A stretch of DNA of 64,000 nt, taken from Pseudomonas sp. MM213 (GTDB taxonomy: Bacteria > Pseudomonadota > Gammaproteobacteria > Pseudomonadales > Pseudomonadaceae). Location of the stretch: contig NZ_CP081943.1 in NCBI RefSeq assembly GCF_020423045.1, forward strand, positions 1,054,001 through 1,118,000, in the 5' to 3' direction. The notes under the pieces were generated by a model. It did no database searches and had not been told where the DNA came from. It saw only the letters and a list, made by a program, of their open reading frames with translations. The position numbers and the translations under genes were made by a program. This document shows, in pieces, positions 36,438 to 47,390 of this stretch (positions are counted from its first letter, which is position 1; each line of letters begins with the position of its first letter).

Positions 36438-39400
36438 ATGGCGAAGAAACCCAAGGCAGCCACGTTTATCAAGGACCCGCTCTGGTACAAGGATGCGGTG
36501 ATCTACCAGGTTCACGTTAAGTCTTTTTTCGACTCCAACAACGACGGGATCGGCGACTTTCCCGGCCTTATCGCCAAACTCGATTACATTGCCGACCTAG
36601 GCGTCAACACCATCTGGCTGTTGCCGTTTTATCCCTCGCCACGACGCGATGACGGTTACGATATTGCCGAATACCGCGGCGTGCACCCCGATTACGGCAC
36701 CATGGCCGACGCCAAACGCTTTATCTCTGAAGCGCACAAACGTGGCTTGCGGGTGATTACCGAACTGGTCATCAACCACACCTCGGACCAGCACGCGTGG
36801 TTCCAGCGTGCGCGCAAAGCCAAGCCTGGCTCGGCCGCGCGGGACTTTTATGTCTGGTCCGATGACGATCAAAAATACGACGGCACCCGCATCATTTTTC
36901 TCGACACCGAGAAATCCAACTGGACCTGGGACCCGGTCGCCGGTCAGTACTTCTGGCACCGCTTCTACTCCCACCAGCCGGACCTGAACTTCGATAACCC
37001 GCAGGTCATGAAAGCCGTGCTCTCGGTCATGCGCTATTGGCTGGACATGGGCATCGACGGTTTGCGTCTGGATGCGATTCCGTACCTCATCGAGCGCGAC
37101 GGCACCAACAACGAAAACCTGCCCGAGACCCACGATGTCCTCAAGCAGATCCGTGCCGAAATCGACGCCAATTATCCCGACCGCATGCTGCTGGCCGAGG
37201 CCAACCAATGGCCGGAAGACACCCAGTTGTACTTCGGCGACACCGATACAAAAGGCCTGAACGGCGACGAATGCCACATGGCCTTTCACTTCCCGTTGAT
37301 GCCGCGGATGTACATGGCGCTGGCCCAGGAAGACCGTTTCCCGATCACCGACATTCTGCGTCAGACCCCGGAAATTCCGGCCAACTGTCAGTGGGCGATT
37401 TTCCTGCGCAACCACGATGAGCTGACCCTGGAAATGGTCACCGACAAGGAGCGCGATTACCTGTGGAATTACTACGCCGCCGACCGTCGCGCGCGGATCA
37501 ACCTGGGGATTCGCCGTCGCCTCGCACCGCTGATGGAGCGTGATCGTCGTCGCGTGGAATTGCTCAATAGCCTGTTGCTGTCGATGCCCGGCACACCGAC
37601 GCTGTATTACGGCGATGAAATCGGCATGGGCGACAACATCTACCTCGGCGACCGCGATGGCGTGCGCACGCCGATGCAATGGTCGATCGACCGTAACGGC
37701 GGGTTCTCCCGCGCCGACCCGGCGAGCCTGGTGCTGCCGCCGATCATGGACCCGCAATACGGCTACCTGTCGGTCAACGTCGAAACCCAGGCCGGCGACC
37801 CGCATTCGCTGCTGAACTGGACTCGCCGCATGCTCGCGGTGCGCAAACAGTCCAAGGCCTTCGGTCGTGGCACCCTGAAAATGCTGTCGCCGAGCAACCG
37901 CCGGATTCTGGCCTACACCCGTGAATTCACCGGGGCCGACGGCAAGCACGAAATCATCCTGTGCGTAGCCAACGTGTCCCGCAGCGCGCAAGCGGCAGAG
38001 CTCGACCTGTCGGCCTACGTCGGCATGGTGCCGGTGGAGATGCTCGGCGGGAATGCGTTCCCGCCGATTGGGCAATTGAATTTCCTCCTGACCCTGGCAC
38101 CGTACGGTTTCTATTGGTTTGTGCTGGCGGCAGAAAACCAGATGCCGAGCTGGCACGTCGAACCGGCGCAAAGCCTGCCGGACTTCACCACGCTGGTGCT
38201 GAAAAAACGCATGGAGGAACTGCTCGAAGCGCCGTCCCGTGGCACGCTGGAGCAGAGCATCTTGCCAAGCTGGTTGCAGAACCGGCGCTGGTTCGCCGGC
38301 AAGGACGCAGCCATCGACAAGGTCAACCTGGCCTACGGCGTGCGTTTTGGAGATGCGCAGCATCCGGTGCTGTTGAGTGAAATCGAAGTCACCAGCGGCG
38401 ACCAGACCAGTCGTTACCAGTTGCCGTTCGGCTTCATTGCGGACGATCAGGTCGGGCCGGCATTGCCGCAGCAGCTGGCGTTGTCGCGGGTGCGACGCGG
38501 ACCGCAGGTGGGTTTGATCACCGATGCCTTCAGCCTCGAACACTTCATCCGCGCCGTGCTGTCAGCCATGCAGGACAACACGGTGTTGCCTTCCGATGGC
38601 GGCGAAATCCGTTTCGAGCCGACTGCCGCACTGGCCGGCCTGGGGCTGACGGCGGATTCGGAAGTGCGTTACCTGTCCGCCGAGCAGTCCAACAGTTCGG
38701 TGGTAGTGGGCAAAACCATGGTGCTGAAGCTGATCCGCAAGATCGCCTCGGGCGTGCACCCGGAACTGGAAATGAGCGCGTACCTGACCAACGCAGGCTT
38801 TGCCAATATCTCGCCGCTGCTGGGTTCGGTGGTTCGCCGCGACGCCAAGGGCGAAGACAATCTGCTGATGATCGCCCAAGGCTATTTGAGCAATCAGGGC
38901 GATGCGTGGGAATGGACGCAGAACAACCTCGAACGGGCGCTGCGCGATGAGCTGGCCGACGCCATGTCCGAGCAGGAGCAGCATTACAACGCCCTCGGCG
39001 AGTTGAAAGACTTCGCCGCAATGCTCGGCCAGCGCCTGGGCGAAATGCACCTGGTGCTGGCGGCGTCTACCGACGACCCGGACTTCGCCCCGCACGTCAC
39101 CACGCAAAAAGACGCCCTGGCCTCGGCCAAGGATGTCGCGGCGCAACTGGAGCACGCGCTGAAGTTGCTCAAACAGCATCAAAGCGAACTGAACCCGGCG
39201 GACAAAACCCTGGTCAGCCGTTTACTGGACAACAAAAAAGCCATCCTCGCCCACGTCCAGGAACTGGGTAAAAAAGCAGTCGGTGGTCTGCGGATTCGCG
39301 TCCACGGCGACTTGCACCTCGGGCAGGTGCTGGTGATCAAGGGTGATGCGTACCTGATCGACTTCGAAGGCGAACCGGCACGGCCACTGGCCGAACGTCG

Positions 39401-39779
39401 CGGCAAACACAGCCCCTACAAAGATGTCAGCGGCGTGTTGCGTTCCTTCGACTACGCTGCGGCGATGACGATCAACGTGCACAACGCCGATCAGACCTCC
39501 GATGTGCAGGCGGCTCGCCAGCGCGTTGCCGATCGCTATTTAAGTGAAGCGCGACAGGCATTTGTCGACGCTTATCGGCTGGCGGCAGCTAGTCTTGCTC
39601 ATGCGTGGCAAGATCCGGAAGGCGAGGACGCCGCGCTGGCGTTGTTCGGTCTGGAGAAAGCGGCGTATGAGGTGGCCTATGAGGCAGAGAATCGGCCCAC
39701 CTGGTTGCCCGTGCCGTTGCACGGTTTATATGGATTATTGAGTGGGCTTAAACCCTTTTCCGATCTTGGTGGAGAGTAG
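36438..39779 (+). CDS. treS: Trehalose synthase fused to maltokinase (TreS-Mak)
   Basis: 1113 aa bifunctional protein. Residues 1 to about 560 are a GH13 trehalose synthase (starts [22 protein letters not shown]): nucleophile Asp212 in LRLDAIPYL, acid/base Glu254 in [11 protein letters not shown], and His326-Asp327 in [10 protein letters not shown]. Residues of about 600-1113 are a maltokinase/Pep2 domain with the phosphotransfer motif [11 protein letters not shown] (Asp958) and the metal-binding IDFEGEP (Asp975). Together they convert trehalose to maltose and then to maltose-1-phosphate, the GlgE substrate. AGGAG precedes the ATG. glgB starts two nt after the stop, so the genes are tightly coupled. 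Confidence 0.96.
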   Translation: MAKKPKAATFIKDPLWYKDAVIYQVHVKSFFDSNNDGIGDFPGLIAKLDYIADLGVNTIWLLPFYPSPRRDDGYDIAEYRGVHPDYGTMADAKRFISEAHKRGLRVITELVINHTSDQHAWFQRARKAKPGSAARDFYVWSDDDQKYDGTRIIFLDTEKSNWTWDPVAGQYFWHRFYSHQPDLNFDNPQVMKAVLSVMRYWLDMGIDGLRLDAIPYLIERDGTNNENLPETHDVLKQIRAEIDANYPDRMLLAEANQWPEDTQLYFGDTDTKGLNGDECHMAFHFPLMPRMYMALAQEDRFPITDILRQTPEIPANCQWAIFLRNHDELTLEMVTDKERDYLWNYYAADRRARINLGIRRRLAPLMERDRRRVELLNSLLLSMPGTPTLYYGDEIGMGDNIYLGDRDGVRTPMQWSIDRNGGFSRADPASLVLPPIMDPQYGYLSVNVETQAGDPHSLLNWTRRMLAVRKQSKAFGRGTLKMLSPSNRRILAYTREFTGADGKHEIILCVANVSRSAQAAELDLSAYVGMVPVEMLGGNAFPPIGQLNFLLTLAPYGFYWFVLAAENQMPSWHVEPAQSLPDFTTLVLKKRMEELLEAPSRGTLEQSILPSWLQNRRWFAGKDAAIDKVNLAYGVRFGDAQHPVLLSEIEVTSGDQTSRYQLPFGFIADDQVGPALPQQLALSRVRRGPQVGLITDAFSLEHFIRAVLSAMQDNTVLPSDGGEIRFEPTAALAGLGLTADSEVRYLSAEQSNSSVVVGKTMVLKLIRKIASGVHPELEMSAYLTNAGFANISPLLGSVVRRDAKGEDNLLMIAQGYLSNQGDAWEWTQNNLERALRDELADAMSEQEQHYNALGELKDFAAMLGQRLGEMHLVLAASTDDPDFAPHVTTQKDALASAKDVAAQLEHALKLLKQHQSELNPADKTLVSRLLDNKKAILAHVQELGKKAVGGLRIRVHGDLHLGQVLVIKGDAYLIDFEGEPARPLAERRGKHSPYKDVSGVLRSFDYAAAMTINVHNADQTSDVQAARQRVADRYLSEARQAFVDAYRLAAASLAHAWQDPEGEDAALALFGLEKAAYEVAYEAENRPTWLPVPLHGLYGLLSGLKPFSDLGGE

Positions 39780-39781
39780 TC

Positions 39782-42013
39782 ATGAGTTTCTCGAACAAGG
39801 AACAGGGTCACGCTAGAGAGGCGTTACTGCCCAGATCCCGGGACATTGATGCGCTGGTACGCGCTGAACATCACGACCCCTTTGCAATCCTCGGCCCCCA
39901 TGGCGATGGCGCTGGCGGGCAATTTATTCGGGCTTATCTGCCTGACGCGCTGAGCGTGCAGGTGCTGGCCAAGGACTCCGGTGAAGAACTCGGCAGCCTT
40001 GAAGCCACCCAGACGCCCGGGTTGTTTGTCGGGCATTTCGAGCACGCGCAGCCGTATGTGCTGCGCACCCGTTGGGCCGGTGGCGAACAGGTGTCCGAGG
40101 ACCCTTACAGCTTCGGCCCGTTGCTCGGTGAAATGGACTTGTACCTGTTCGCCGAGGGCAATCACCGCGACTTGAGCAGTTGCCTCGGTGCGCAGCTGAA
40201 AAACGTCGACGGTGTCGACGGCGTGCGTTTTGCCGTGTGGGCACCCAACGCCAGACGGGTGTCGGTGGTCGGCGATTTCAATAACTGGGATGGCCGCCGG
40301 CACCCGATGCGCTCGCGTCACCCGACCGGTGTCTGGGAAGTGTTCATCCCGCGCATGCAAGCAGGCGAGGCTTACAAGTACGAGATCCTCGGTGCCCACG
40401 GCATTCTGCCGCTCAAGGCCGATCCGATGGCCCTGGCCACCGCGCTGCCGCCGGACACCGCATCGAAAGTCGCCTCACCGCTGAGCATCGAGTGGCAGGA
40501 TCACGCGTGGATGCAGGCACGCGTCGAGCGTTCACAGCCGAGCGCGCCGCTGTCGATCTACGAATTGCACGCCGGCTCCTGGCAGTGCGAACTGGACGAT
40601 CTGGGCGAAGTCGCGCGTCAGTACACCTGGCACGAACTGGGTGAACGGTTGATCCCGTACGTGAAAGATCTGGGCTTCACCCACATTGAGCTGATGCCGA
40701 TCATGGAGCACCCGTTCGGCGGTTCGTGGGGCTATCAACTGCTCTCGCAATTCGCCCCGAGTGCGCGCTACGGTTCACCGGATGACTTCGCCGCGTTCGT
40801 CAACGCCTGTCACCTGGCCGACATCGGCGTCATCCTCGATTGGGTGCCGGCGCATTTCCCGACCGATGTCCACGGCCTGGCGCAATTCGACGGCACCGCG
40901 CTGTACGAATACGGCAACCCGCTGGAAGGTTTCCACCAGGATTGGGACACGCTGATCTACAACCTCGGACGCACCGAAGTGCACGGCTACATGCTGGCGT
41001 CGGGGCTGCACTGGCTCAAGCATTTCCATGTCGATGGCCTGCGCGTCGACGCGGTGGCATCGATGCTGTATCGCGATTACTCGCGCAAGGCCGGCGAATG
41101 GGTGCCGAACCGTCACGGCGGGCGGGAGAACCTTGAAGCGATCGACTTCCTGCGCCACCTCAACGACGTGGTCAACCTCGAAGCCCCTGGCGCGCTGGTG
41201 ATCGCCGAAGAATCCACCGCGTGGCCAGGCGTGAGCCAGAGCACGCAACAGGGCGGCCTGGGTTTCGATTACAAATGGAACATGGGCTGGATGCACGATT
41301 CGCTGCATTACATCCAGCAGGATCCGGTGTACCGCGCGCATCATCACAACGAACTGAGTTTCGGCCTGGTATACGCCTGGTCCGAGCGCTTCATCCTGCC
41401 GATCTCCCATGACGAAGTGGTCCACGGCAAACACTCGCTGATCGACAAAATGCCCGGCGACCGCTGGCAGAAATTCGCCAACTTGCGTGCGTACCTGAGC
41501 TTCATGTGGGCGCATCCGGGCAAGAAACTGTTGTTCATGGGCTGCGAGTTTGGCCAGTGGCGCGAGTGGGATCATGATCAGCAGCTGGATTGGTACTTGC
41601 TGCAGTACCCGGAACACCAAGGTGTGAAGACATTGGTCGGTGACCTGAATCGGCTGTACCGCGAAGAACCGGCGCTGCATGAGCAGGACGACGTGCCGCA
41701 AGGGTTCCAGTGGCTGATTGGCGATGACGCGATCAACAGCGTTTACGCGTTCCTGCGCTGGAGCAAGGATGGTCGGCCGGTGCTGGTGGTGGCCAACTTT
41801 ACGCCGGTGCCGCGCCAGGCTTATCGCATTGGCGTGCCGTTTGCGGGGCGCTGGACTGAGGTGATCAACAGTGACGCGGCGACGTATGCCGGGTCGAATT
41901 ACGGGAACAGCGGCGGGACGTCTACCGAGGAAGAGGCGAGCCATGGGCAGGCGCTTTCGCTGGTGCTGAATTTGCCGCCGTTGGCGGTGTTGATGTTGCG
42001 GCCGGAGGGGTAG
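39782..42013 (+). CDS. glgB: 1,4-alpha-glucan branching enzyme GlgB
   Basis: 743 aa. N-terminal domain, then CBM48 ([30 protein letters not shown]), then the GH13 barrel. The catalytic triad is Asp423 ([16 protein letters not shown]), Glu476 ([13 protein letters not shown]) and Asp544 ([14 protein letters not shown]), spaced as in E. coli GlgB. A C-terminal beta domain follows. It introduces alpha-1,6 branches into the polymer made by GlgE or GlgA. Last gene of the plus arm, followed by a candidate terminator. Confidence 0.97.
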   Translation: MSFSNKEQGHAREALLPRSRDIDALVRAEHHDPFAILGPHGDGAGGQFIRAYLPDALSVQVLAKDSGEELGSLEATQTPGLFVGHFEHAQPYVLRTRWAGGEQVSEDPYSFGPLLGEMDLYLFAEGNHRDLSSCLGAQLKNVDGVDGVRFAVWAPNARRVSVVGDFNNWDGRRHPMRSRHPTGVWEVFIPRMQAGEAYKYEILGAHGILPLKADPMALATALPPDTASKVASPLSIEWQDHAWMQARVERSQPSAPLSIYELHAGSWQCELDDLGEVARQYTWHELGERLIPYVKDLGFTHIELMPIMEHPFGGSWGYQLLSQFAPSARYGSPDDFAAFVNACHLADIGVILDWVPAHFPTDVHGLAQFDGTALYEYGNPLEGFHQDWDTLIYNLGRTEVHGYMLASGLHWLKHFHVDGLRVDAVASMLYRDYSRKAGEWVPNRHGGRENLEAIDFLRHLNDVVNLEAPGALVIAEESTAWPGVSQSTQQGGLGFDYKWNMGWMHDSLHYIQQDPVYRAHHHNELSFGLVYAWSERFILPISHDEVVHGKHSLIDKMPGDRWQKFANLRAYLSFMWAHPGKKLLFMGCEFGQWREWDHDQQLDWYLLQYPEHQGVKTLVGDLNRLYREEPALHEQDDVPQGFQWLIGDDAINSVYAFLRWSKDGRPVLVVANFTPVPRQAYRIGVPFAGRWTEVINSDAATYAGSNYGNSGGTSTEEEASHGQALSLVLNLPPLAVLMLRPEG

Positions 42014-42031
42014 GCAGCGTAAAAAGTCAGG

Positions 42032-42072
42032 GTGCCGGCCCCAGATATGTTTCTGGAGTCGGGCGCCTATTA
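42032..42072. terminator. Candidate terminator between convergent glgB and the TcC gene
   Basis: An imperfect long stem (GGTGCCGGCCCCAGA with TCTGGAGTCGGGCGCC, loop TATGTT) is followed on the plus strand by TATTATTTTAT. It sits 18 nt after the glgB stop and could serve both genes. Confidence 0.55.
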
Positions 42073-44931
42073 TTTTATAGTGATAGGGATTCCGGGGTTT
42101 GCGATTTTTATTCTTTCAGCTGCTTCCTGAAGAAAGTCTGGAAGTATCGGTTTTCCATCTGATAGCCGTATATCTTGCTGTGGCAGTATAAATATTTCTT
42201 CTACTGAAATGTCCCCCGTATTTGGGAAACCTGGATGTATTGAGACATCCTTTCGTCCCACAATCAAAACCTCATTCCAATCGTCGCCGTACTCTCTTTG
42301 ATCTTTGATGAGCTGCTCTGGAGAAACAATTGAGTAGTAAGTGTTTAGTTCTGATTTTTCTCCCTTTAATTTTGTTTGTCCGTCATGAAATGCTTTGGCA
42401 AGACTGCCTTTTTCTTCGATGGTCTTTGCGTTTCGGCCCGTTTGATTAGGAAATCCGTTATCGAACGGAATGGTCCCTATGATGTTTGCTGCTGGCACTC
42501 TAAGTTTAAAAGCAATTTCCCCGAAAGTTATTTTTTCAGATTGACTGTAATGCTCCAGTGTGTTTTCTGGTATGTCAAAGGTCATGCCGTCGAATCCACT
42601 AAGTTGTGTTTTAAGGCTTCTTGTATAGGTGGCTGTGCTTCGATCGCTAAGCCTTATTAAGCTAGTGCTTATAATATCCCAGTTTGAAAATAATGATGCT
42701 GCACTCTGTGAAAGTAACTCGCTGTTTTCGTGTGATTTGAGATCTAGTTTTAATGTGTGAACCAATAATAACTCGTCAGGAATATTTTTCCACTTCTCTA
42801 GGTTTTTAAGATTTTCTGCGTGGAATTGTTGCTTTTTAATCTGCATGGCTGCCAATTTGTTTTTTGCGCTTGTTATGTTTTTACATTTTTTTGGCGAGGG
42901 CGCTTTGGCTTTGGTGCCGCATAATCCGCGGGCATCCTGATAGTTGACCGGGTTGTTATGAACCATCAAGAACAAATTCATCCCGTCTCCATACCCTGCT
43001 GGATCAGGATTGATCCACCGTTGCAACCACGGCGCGTGATAGCGGAACCCATAATAATAAAGCCCTGTCGCATCCCGCTCCTTGCCGGAATAACGCACGG
43101 TTTTGTACTTGGCCTCGGTCGCGTTTCGACCTGCCCAACACGCCGTGCCACCATACGAGTAATACCATTCCAGGCTGATCAGGTTGGCATTCTGATCCAG
43201 TTCCAATGCACTGGATTTCAGGTGGTCGTTGAGGCTGTAACGCACCTGATCCTGAGTCATTTGATCGGGTGGTTCCGACACCCAGTGCGGCACCTGCACG
43301 CTGTTGCTGCCGGCGTTGGCGGTGATGACATGGAGTATTTCCCCGCTGCCGCTGTGACTGCGGACCTCTACACCGTGCAGGTAACGTACTTCACGAAGCA
43401 CTGCTCGGGCATTGGTCAGACTCGAGCGCACCTTGCGCACCCGTTGGCCGCCGCCGTCGTAGATGTAACATTCGAAGTCGTCTTCTTTGTCCTCGCGCAC
43501 GACCGGCCGCACTTCCCGCAACTGGTTACGCAAGTCCCAGGTAAGTGACTGGCCGACTTGAAGCTCTCGCAGATTGCCATTGGCATCGAAGCCGTTGGCC
43601 AGTTCGTCCTCGGTCGGTGGCCGGTTGTCGCGTTCGGGCAGGCAGCGGTTGCTGTAGCGTGCCCGCGTCAGCGTGCGGCCATGGGCTTGCGCGCCGACGT
43701 GCACCAGGTCCAGCAGATTGCCGCCCGCGTCGTAATAAAAGGTTTGTGTGTAGTTGGCGAGCTGGCTCGGGTCGAGCGGCAGGGCTTGAAAGTCGGGTAG
43801 GGTGGGGCCACCGGATCCGGTTTTGGCCTCACAGCCTGTGGCTTCGATTAACTGATAAAGCGTGTCGTAGCAGTAGGTCTTGAGCGGCAAGATGCGCTGG
43901 TTGGCGAAGTAGCGGATCGGTTGCGCGGCATCCTTGATGTTCTGCACATTGCCCACGGCGTCGTAGTGATATTTCAGGTCTTGCAACGGCGTGCCATCGG
44001 CTTTGAGGGTGCTCAGTTCGGTCAGTCGGCCGTTGGCTTCGTCGTAACGGTGGCGGGTGATGACGCCGTTACCGGCGGTTTCCGATTCGATCTGGCCAGT
44101 GACGTTGTAGCGAATATCGTGGACTAGCAACTTCTCGACCTGTCCGTCGCCCGCCAGGGTTAGCCGAGTGTTTTCCAGCTGGCCGGCGAGGGTGTAAGCA
44201 AAGGCCTGAACATTGCCGAAGGCGTCAGTCTGGCTAAGTAATTCGCTACTGGGTGCAAAGGTGTAAGCCGTGGTCGCGCCATCTCCCGGTTCGAGCAATG
44301 CATCCCGCCCGGCAACGTCGGCCGGCCAGTCGGGCTCGTCGGTGCCGGTCAAAAACTTCCGCGTGTGGCTCAGCACGTTGCCGGTGATACTCAGGTTACC
44401 AATATGAACGGTGCCGGCCGGGTCATCGTGACGGATCAGTTGGCCGCACAGGTTGCGTGCCGCAGATTCCGCGCTGGCATCGGCATAGGTAAATCGCTCC
44501 AGCGTGTGTTCGGCCACTTCCCGACCGCTTTCACGCACGGCCACCGGGCGCAGCAGTTCGTCGTACTCGGTCAGCGAATGGCTGCCGCGGCCGTCCCAGT
44601 GTTCCAAAGGCTGCCCGGCGTCACCTGGAAACACAACGCGCCATCCGGCATCCACGCTGTCGGTCATCAATGCGCCACCTGACAGGCTCGTCACTTGGCT
44701 CAGGTTAAAAGGGGCCGATGCATCGGTGTGAGCCAGATCGAACAGATACGGATCACGACTGCCCGCTAATCGACCTGCCGCATCGAAACGTTGCTCGGTA
44801 ACCCGTGTGTCAACCGGATCGGCAGCCTCCCGCCGATGAAACTGCACTGTCCTGATCAACAGGCCACGCGCATCCGACACCGCCATGGTCGGCGTGTCGG
44901 TATGCGCGTATGACGAAGCTCCGGTTGGCAT
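42070..44931 (-). CDS. TcC-like RHS-repeat protein with variable C-terminal domain
   Basis: 953 aa. The N-terminus (TDTPTMAVSDARGLLIRTVQFHRRE) and the RHS/YD repeats (YDEANGRLTEL, YTLAGQLENTRL, YDAGGNLLDLVHVG) match TccC-type subunits of insecticidal Tc complexes. The conserved core ends with GLYYYGFRYHAPWLQRWINPDP...NLFLMVHNNPVNYQDARGL at about residue 670. The last 280 or so residues (42070-42918) are encoded by AT-rich DNA and form the hypervariable effector region; I do not recognise its fold. In known TcC proteins the RHS cage autocleaves and encloses the effector. No TcA or TcB genes and no downstream immunity gene are in the window, so this is an orphan. Confidence 0.85.
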   Translation of the reverse strand: MPTGASSYAHTDTPTMAVSDARGLLIRTVQFHRREAADPVDTRVTEQRFDAAGRLAGSRDPYLFDLAHTDASAPFNLSQVTSLSGGALMTDSVDAGWRVVFPGDAGQPLEHWDGRGSHSLTEYDELLRPVAVRESGREVAEHTLERFTYADASAESAARNLCGQLIRHDDPAGTVHIGNLSITGNVLSHTRKFLTGTDEPDWPADVAGRDALLEPGDGATTAYTFAPSSELLSQTDAFGNVQAFAYTLAGQLENTRLTLAGDGQVEKLLVHDIRYNVTGQIESETAGNGVITRHRYDEANGRLTELSTLKADGTPLQDLKYHYDAVGNVQNIKDAAQPIRYFANQRILPLKTYCYDTLYQLIEATGCEAKTGSGGPTLPDFQALPLDPSQLANYTQTFYYDAGGNLLDLVHVGAQAHGRTLTRARYSNRCLPERDNRPPTEDELANGFDANGNLRELQVGQSLTWDLRNQLREVRPVVREDKEDDFECYIYDGGGQRVRKVRSSLTNARAVLREVRYLHGVEVRSHSGSGEILHVITANAGSNSVQVPHWVSEPPDQMTQDQVRYSLNDHLKSSALELDQNANLISLEWYYSYGGTACWAGRNATEAKYKTVRYSGKERDATGLYYYGFRYHAPWLQRWINPDPAGYGDGMNLFLMVHNNPVNYQDARGLCGTKAKAPSPKKCKNITSAKNKLAAMQIKKQQFHAENLKNLEKWKNIPDELLLVHTLKLDLKSHENSELLSQSAASLFSNWDIISTSLIRLSDRSTATYTRSLKTQLSGFDGMTFDIPENTLEHYSQSEKITFGEIAFKLRVPAANIIGTIPFDNGFPNQTGRNAKTIEEKGSLAKAFHDGQTKLKGEKSELNTYYSIVSPEQLIKDQREYGDDWNEVLIVGRKDVSIHPGFPNTGDISVEEIFILPQQDIRLSDGKPILPDFLQEAAERIKIANPGIPITIK

Positions 44932-45025
44932 CCCTGCTGGCCTTGATCAAAGTAAACTGCCCATCACAATGCACGACCATCATTCGCCTGCCTACTGTAA
45001 GAAGTAACAGGTGAATCAAGTGTTT

Positions 45026-46093
45026 TCACCAACGCATCCGCACACCCAAACTGCCAATCAGCCCATTCAAATCATTTTCATCCACGCTGCTGCTGTAATC
45101 CGCGCTCACATACAGGCTCACGGCGGGTGTCACTCTGGCCACCAGGCCCAAACCCACTTCGACCGTCGATGAATAGCGGCTGGTGCTGATCTTGTCGACC
45201 TGATCCAGGGTCACGGTATTGCCGGTGTACACCGTGTGCCACAAGTTGGTCCGCACATACGGTTCGACCCCGAGGCCGTTGATGTCGTAGCTACCTTTCA
45301 ACCGTGCGCCGACCCGGCCGCTCCAGGATGTCAGGTCGCTGGAGGACGCATTGCCGGAACCGGCGTACGGGGTGTCCAGGGTGATGCGCTGATTGATCAA
45401 CTGCGCCTGGGGTTCGACCACCCAGTTGTCGCCCAGACCAATCGGAAAGCCGCCTTCCACCGAGAAGGTGACTGCGCTGCCTTCGGCGGCTTGTCGCGCC
45501 CCTTGTTCATTACGACTGAAACCGTTGACCCGACCGCCACTGGCCGTCAAGTCGACGTGCCAGCCCTGTGGACCGGTCAGGCTCCAGTAGGCGCCGAGGC
45601 TCTGGCCTTGCAGGTTGAGGGTGTCGGTGTTGGGGTCGGCAAGGGCGCGACTGGTCAGCAGGCCGTTGCTGTTGCCTTGAAACTGGCTCATCCCGCCGAT
45701 TAGCCCGACCTGCTGGGTATGGCCACTACCGCTTTGCAGGGTGAGGATCGCCGGACCTTTGAATTCGTTGGCGCCAGGAATGCTGAATCCCTGGGACAGA
45801 TAATCGGTTTGTGCCTGACGCGACGCCTGTCCATAAAGCTGATCCCAGGCCGAGGGCGCAGCGTCTTCGATGGTCAGGTGTGAACTTCGCAGATCAGGCC
45901 TGGCGCTGAAGCGCCCAGGGTAGTTGGTAGCGAGCGCAGGCAAGGTGAGCACCGGGACCTCCTGGTCATACCAGGGGGTTGTTTCTTCCTCGGCAGGCGA
46001 GGCCTGCACTTCCATGGATGAGCACAGCAAGAGTGAACTCGACACCGTGCAAAAAGTAACTTTGATCTCTTGTGGGGTGAATGAAGTTTTCAT
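45026..46093 (-). CDS. Autotransporter beta-barrel protein with minimal passenger
   Basis: 355 aa. An N-terminal export-like segment (VTFCTVSSSLLLCSSMEVQAS) is followed by about 80 residues of non-repetitive sequence and then an autotransporter beta-domain. Strand-rich segments (GWHVDLTASGGRVNGFSRNEQG, WVVEPQAQLINQRITL, GVEPYVRTNLWHTVYTGN, SLYVSADYSSSVDENDLNGLIGSLGVRMRW) end in a terminal Trp. Typical autotransporters carry hundreds of passenger residues; here little remains. It lies 94 nt upstream of the TcC gene on the same strand, so co-transcription is possible. It may be a degraded autotransporter or a barrel with a new role. Confidence 0.75.
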   Translation of the reverse strand: MKTSFTPQEIKVTFCTVSSSLLLCSSMEVQASPAEEETTPWYDQEVPVLTLPALATNYPGRFSARPDLRSSHLTIEDAAPSAWDQLYGQASRQAQTDYLSQGFSIPGANEFKGPAILTLQSGSGHTQQVGLIGGMSQFQGNSNGLLTSRALADPNTDTLNLQGQSLGAYWSLTGPQGWHVDLTASGGRVNGFSRNEQGARQAAEGSAVTFSVEGGFPIGLGDNWVVEPQAQLINQRITLDTPYAGSGNASSSDLTSWSGRVGARLKGSYDINGLGVEPYVRTNLWHTVYTGNTVTLDQVDKISTSRYSSTVEVGLGLVARVTPAVSLYVSADYSSSVDENDLNGLIGSLGVRMRW

Positions 46094-46510
46094 GGAGGTC
46101 TACCTTGCAGTCGCATGTGGTATCTCGCTCTGGCGTCTCTCCTACCCCTGATTGAGGGGCGACCGAATGGACTGGGGCAAGCCGCTGGCGGCCCGTTCTG
46201 ACGGGTGTCTGGGGGTTGCTCCGGGTGGTACTTCCGGGGGTAGTAACGTCAAGTCAAGAAGACCGATGGCGTCGCGTCAAGAAAATGAACGATAAGCGGT
46301 ATGTCTAATTTAGCCGTTGCAACTAATTGTTTTTTGGCGTTTATCTAAGTTCTTGTTTGTACGAAAAATCATCGTGAAAGTATTGTTCCAGAGGCGTTTG
46401 AGCAGCCGACGGTCGGTAAGAAAGTCGATGTGAACGGCGAGATTCACAGTCGCATCCCTTAGAACATTACTGTCAATATCAATGATGCCTGACGGATCAG
46501 GTCTGAAACA
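46094..46510. other. Intergenic region upstream of the autotransporter-like gene
   Basis: 417 bp between two minus-strand genes, partly AT-rich (46290-46400). It is expected to hold the promoter of the autotransporter/TcC pair, but I cannot define boxes with confidence. A small palindrome (CCTGACGGATCAGG) lies near 46489-46502, just after the endonuclease-like gene. No RNA gene seen. Confidence 0.45.
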
Positions 46511-47311
46511 CTAAAGACGCACTTCCACCGCCAACGGCAAATGATCCGACAGATGCGTCCACGGCTTGCTGCCCAATATCCGCGGCTCATGGCTGCTGGC
46601 ATTGCGCAGATAGATCCGGTCCAGGCGCAGTAACGGAAACCGTGCCGGATAGGTTTTTGCCGGGCGACCATGGTGGCGCTCGAAGGCTTCGTGCAGGTAG
46701 TCGTGGCGGGCGAGGGCGGCGTTGCCTTGTAGCTGCCAGTCGTTGAAGTCGCCGGCGATGATCACCGGTGCATCGTCGGGTAAAGACTCAAGCAGTTGGC
46801 AGAGTAACTGGAGCTGCAACTGACGATGACTTTCCAGCAGGCTCAGGTGTACGCAAATCGCGTGGACTTCGGCGTGGCCCGGTACGTCGAGCAGGCAATG
46901 CAGCAGACCGCGGCGCTCGGGGCCGGTGATCGAGACGTCGAGGTTGCGGTATTCGCGGATCGGGTATTTTGACAGCAGCGCGTTACCGTGGTGACCGTTG
47001 GGGTAGACCGCATTGCGGCCGTAGGCGAAATCGCTCCACATGCTGTCGGCGAGGAACTCGTATTGCGAGGTCTGCGGCCAGTTGTTGAGGCGGGAAGAAT
47101 GGCGTTCGTGTTCGCCGACGACTTCCTGCAGGAACACCAGGTCGGCGGATGTACTGCGTACCGCTTCACGCAGTTCCGGGAGGATGAAGCGTCGGTTTAG
47201 CGCGGTGAAGCCCTTGTGGGTGTTGACCGTCAGTACTCTGAGTCGATGAATCGCCGGCGGCGTGTTCAATGGCGTCGATTCGACGGTCTGGCGCTTGGAA
47301 TCACTGGTCAC
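46511..47311 (-). CDS. Endonuclease/exonuclease/phosphatase family protein
   Basis: 266 aa from a GTG at 47311, with AGGAG five nt before it. EEP-fold motifs: [12 protein letters not shown] with the metal/active Asn, VFLQEV with the metal Glu, [24 protein letters not shown] with catalytic Asp and Asn, and a terminal LSDHLPL His. No signal peptide. Substrate unknown; members cleave DNA, phospholipids or phosphoinositides. It follows the PIG-L-like gene at a distance of 414 bp filled with REPINs, so whether they share a transcript is unclear. Confidence 0.9.
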   Translation of the reverse strand: MTSDSKRQTVESTPLNTPPAIHRLRVLTVNTHKGFTALNRRFILPELREAVRSTSADLVFLQEVVGEHERHSSRLNNWPQTSQYEFLADSMWSDFAYGRNAVYPNGHHGNALLSKYPIREYRNLDVSITGPERRGLLHCLLDVPGHAEVHAICVHLSLLESHRQLQLQLLCQLLESLPDDAPVIIAGDFNDWQLQGNAALARHDYLHEAFERHHGRPAKTYPARFPLLRLDRIYLRNASSHEPRILGSKPWTHLSDHLPLAVEVRL

Positions 47312-47390
47312 TTTGACTCCTCTGAATCAGGCTGGCTTATGTATGCGACTGATGCGGGGGCGGGCAGTTCAGTTTGAGCATGCGCTGCGG

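Noticed and set aside
42014..42069. Search for an immunity gene downstream of the TcC C-terminus
   Set aside because: Only 56 bp remain before glgB, occupied by a terminator-like hairpin, so there is no space for a gene. Tc effectors do not generally need one.
44810..45019. Small minus-strand frame just upstream of the TcC start (MVVHCDGQFTLIKASR...)
   Set aside because: It overlaps the TcC 5' end in another frame, lacks a clear ribosome site and has no recognisable content.
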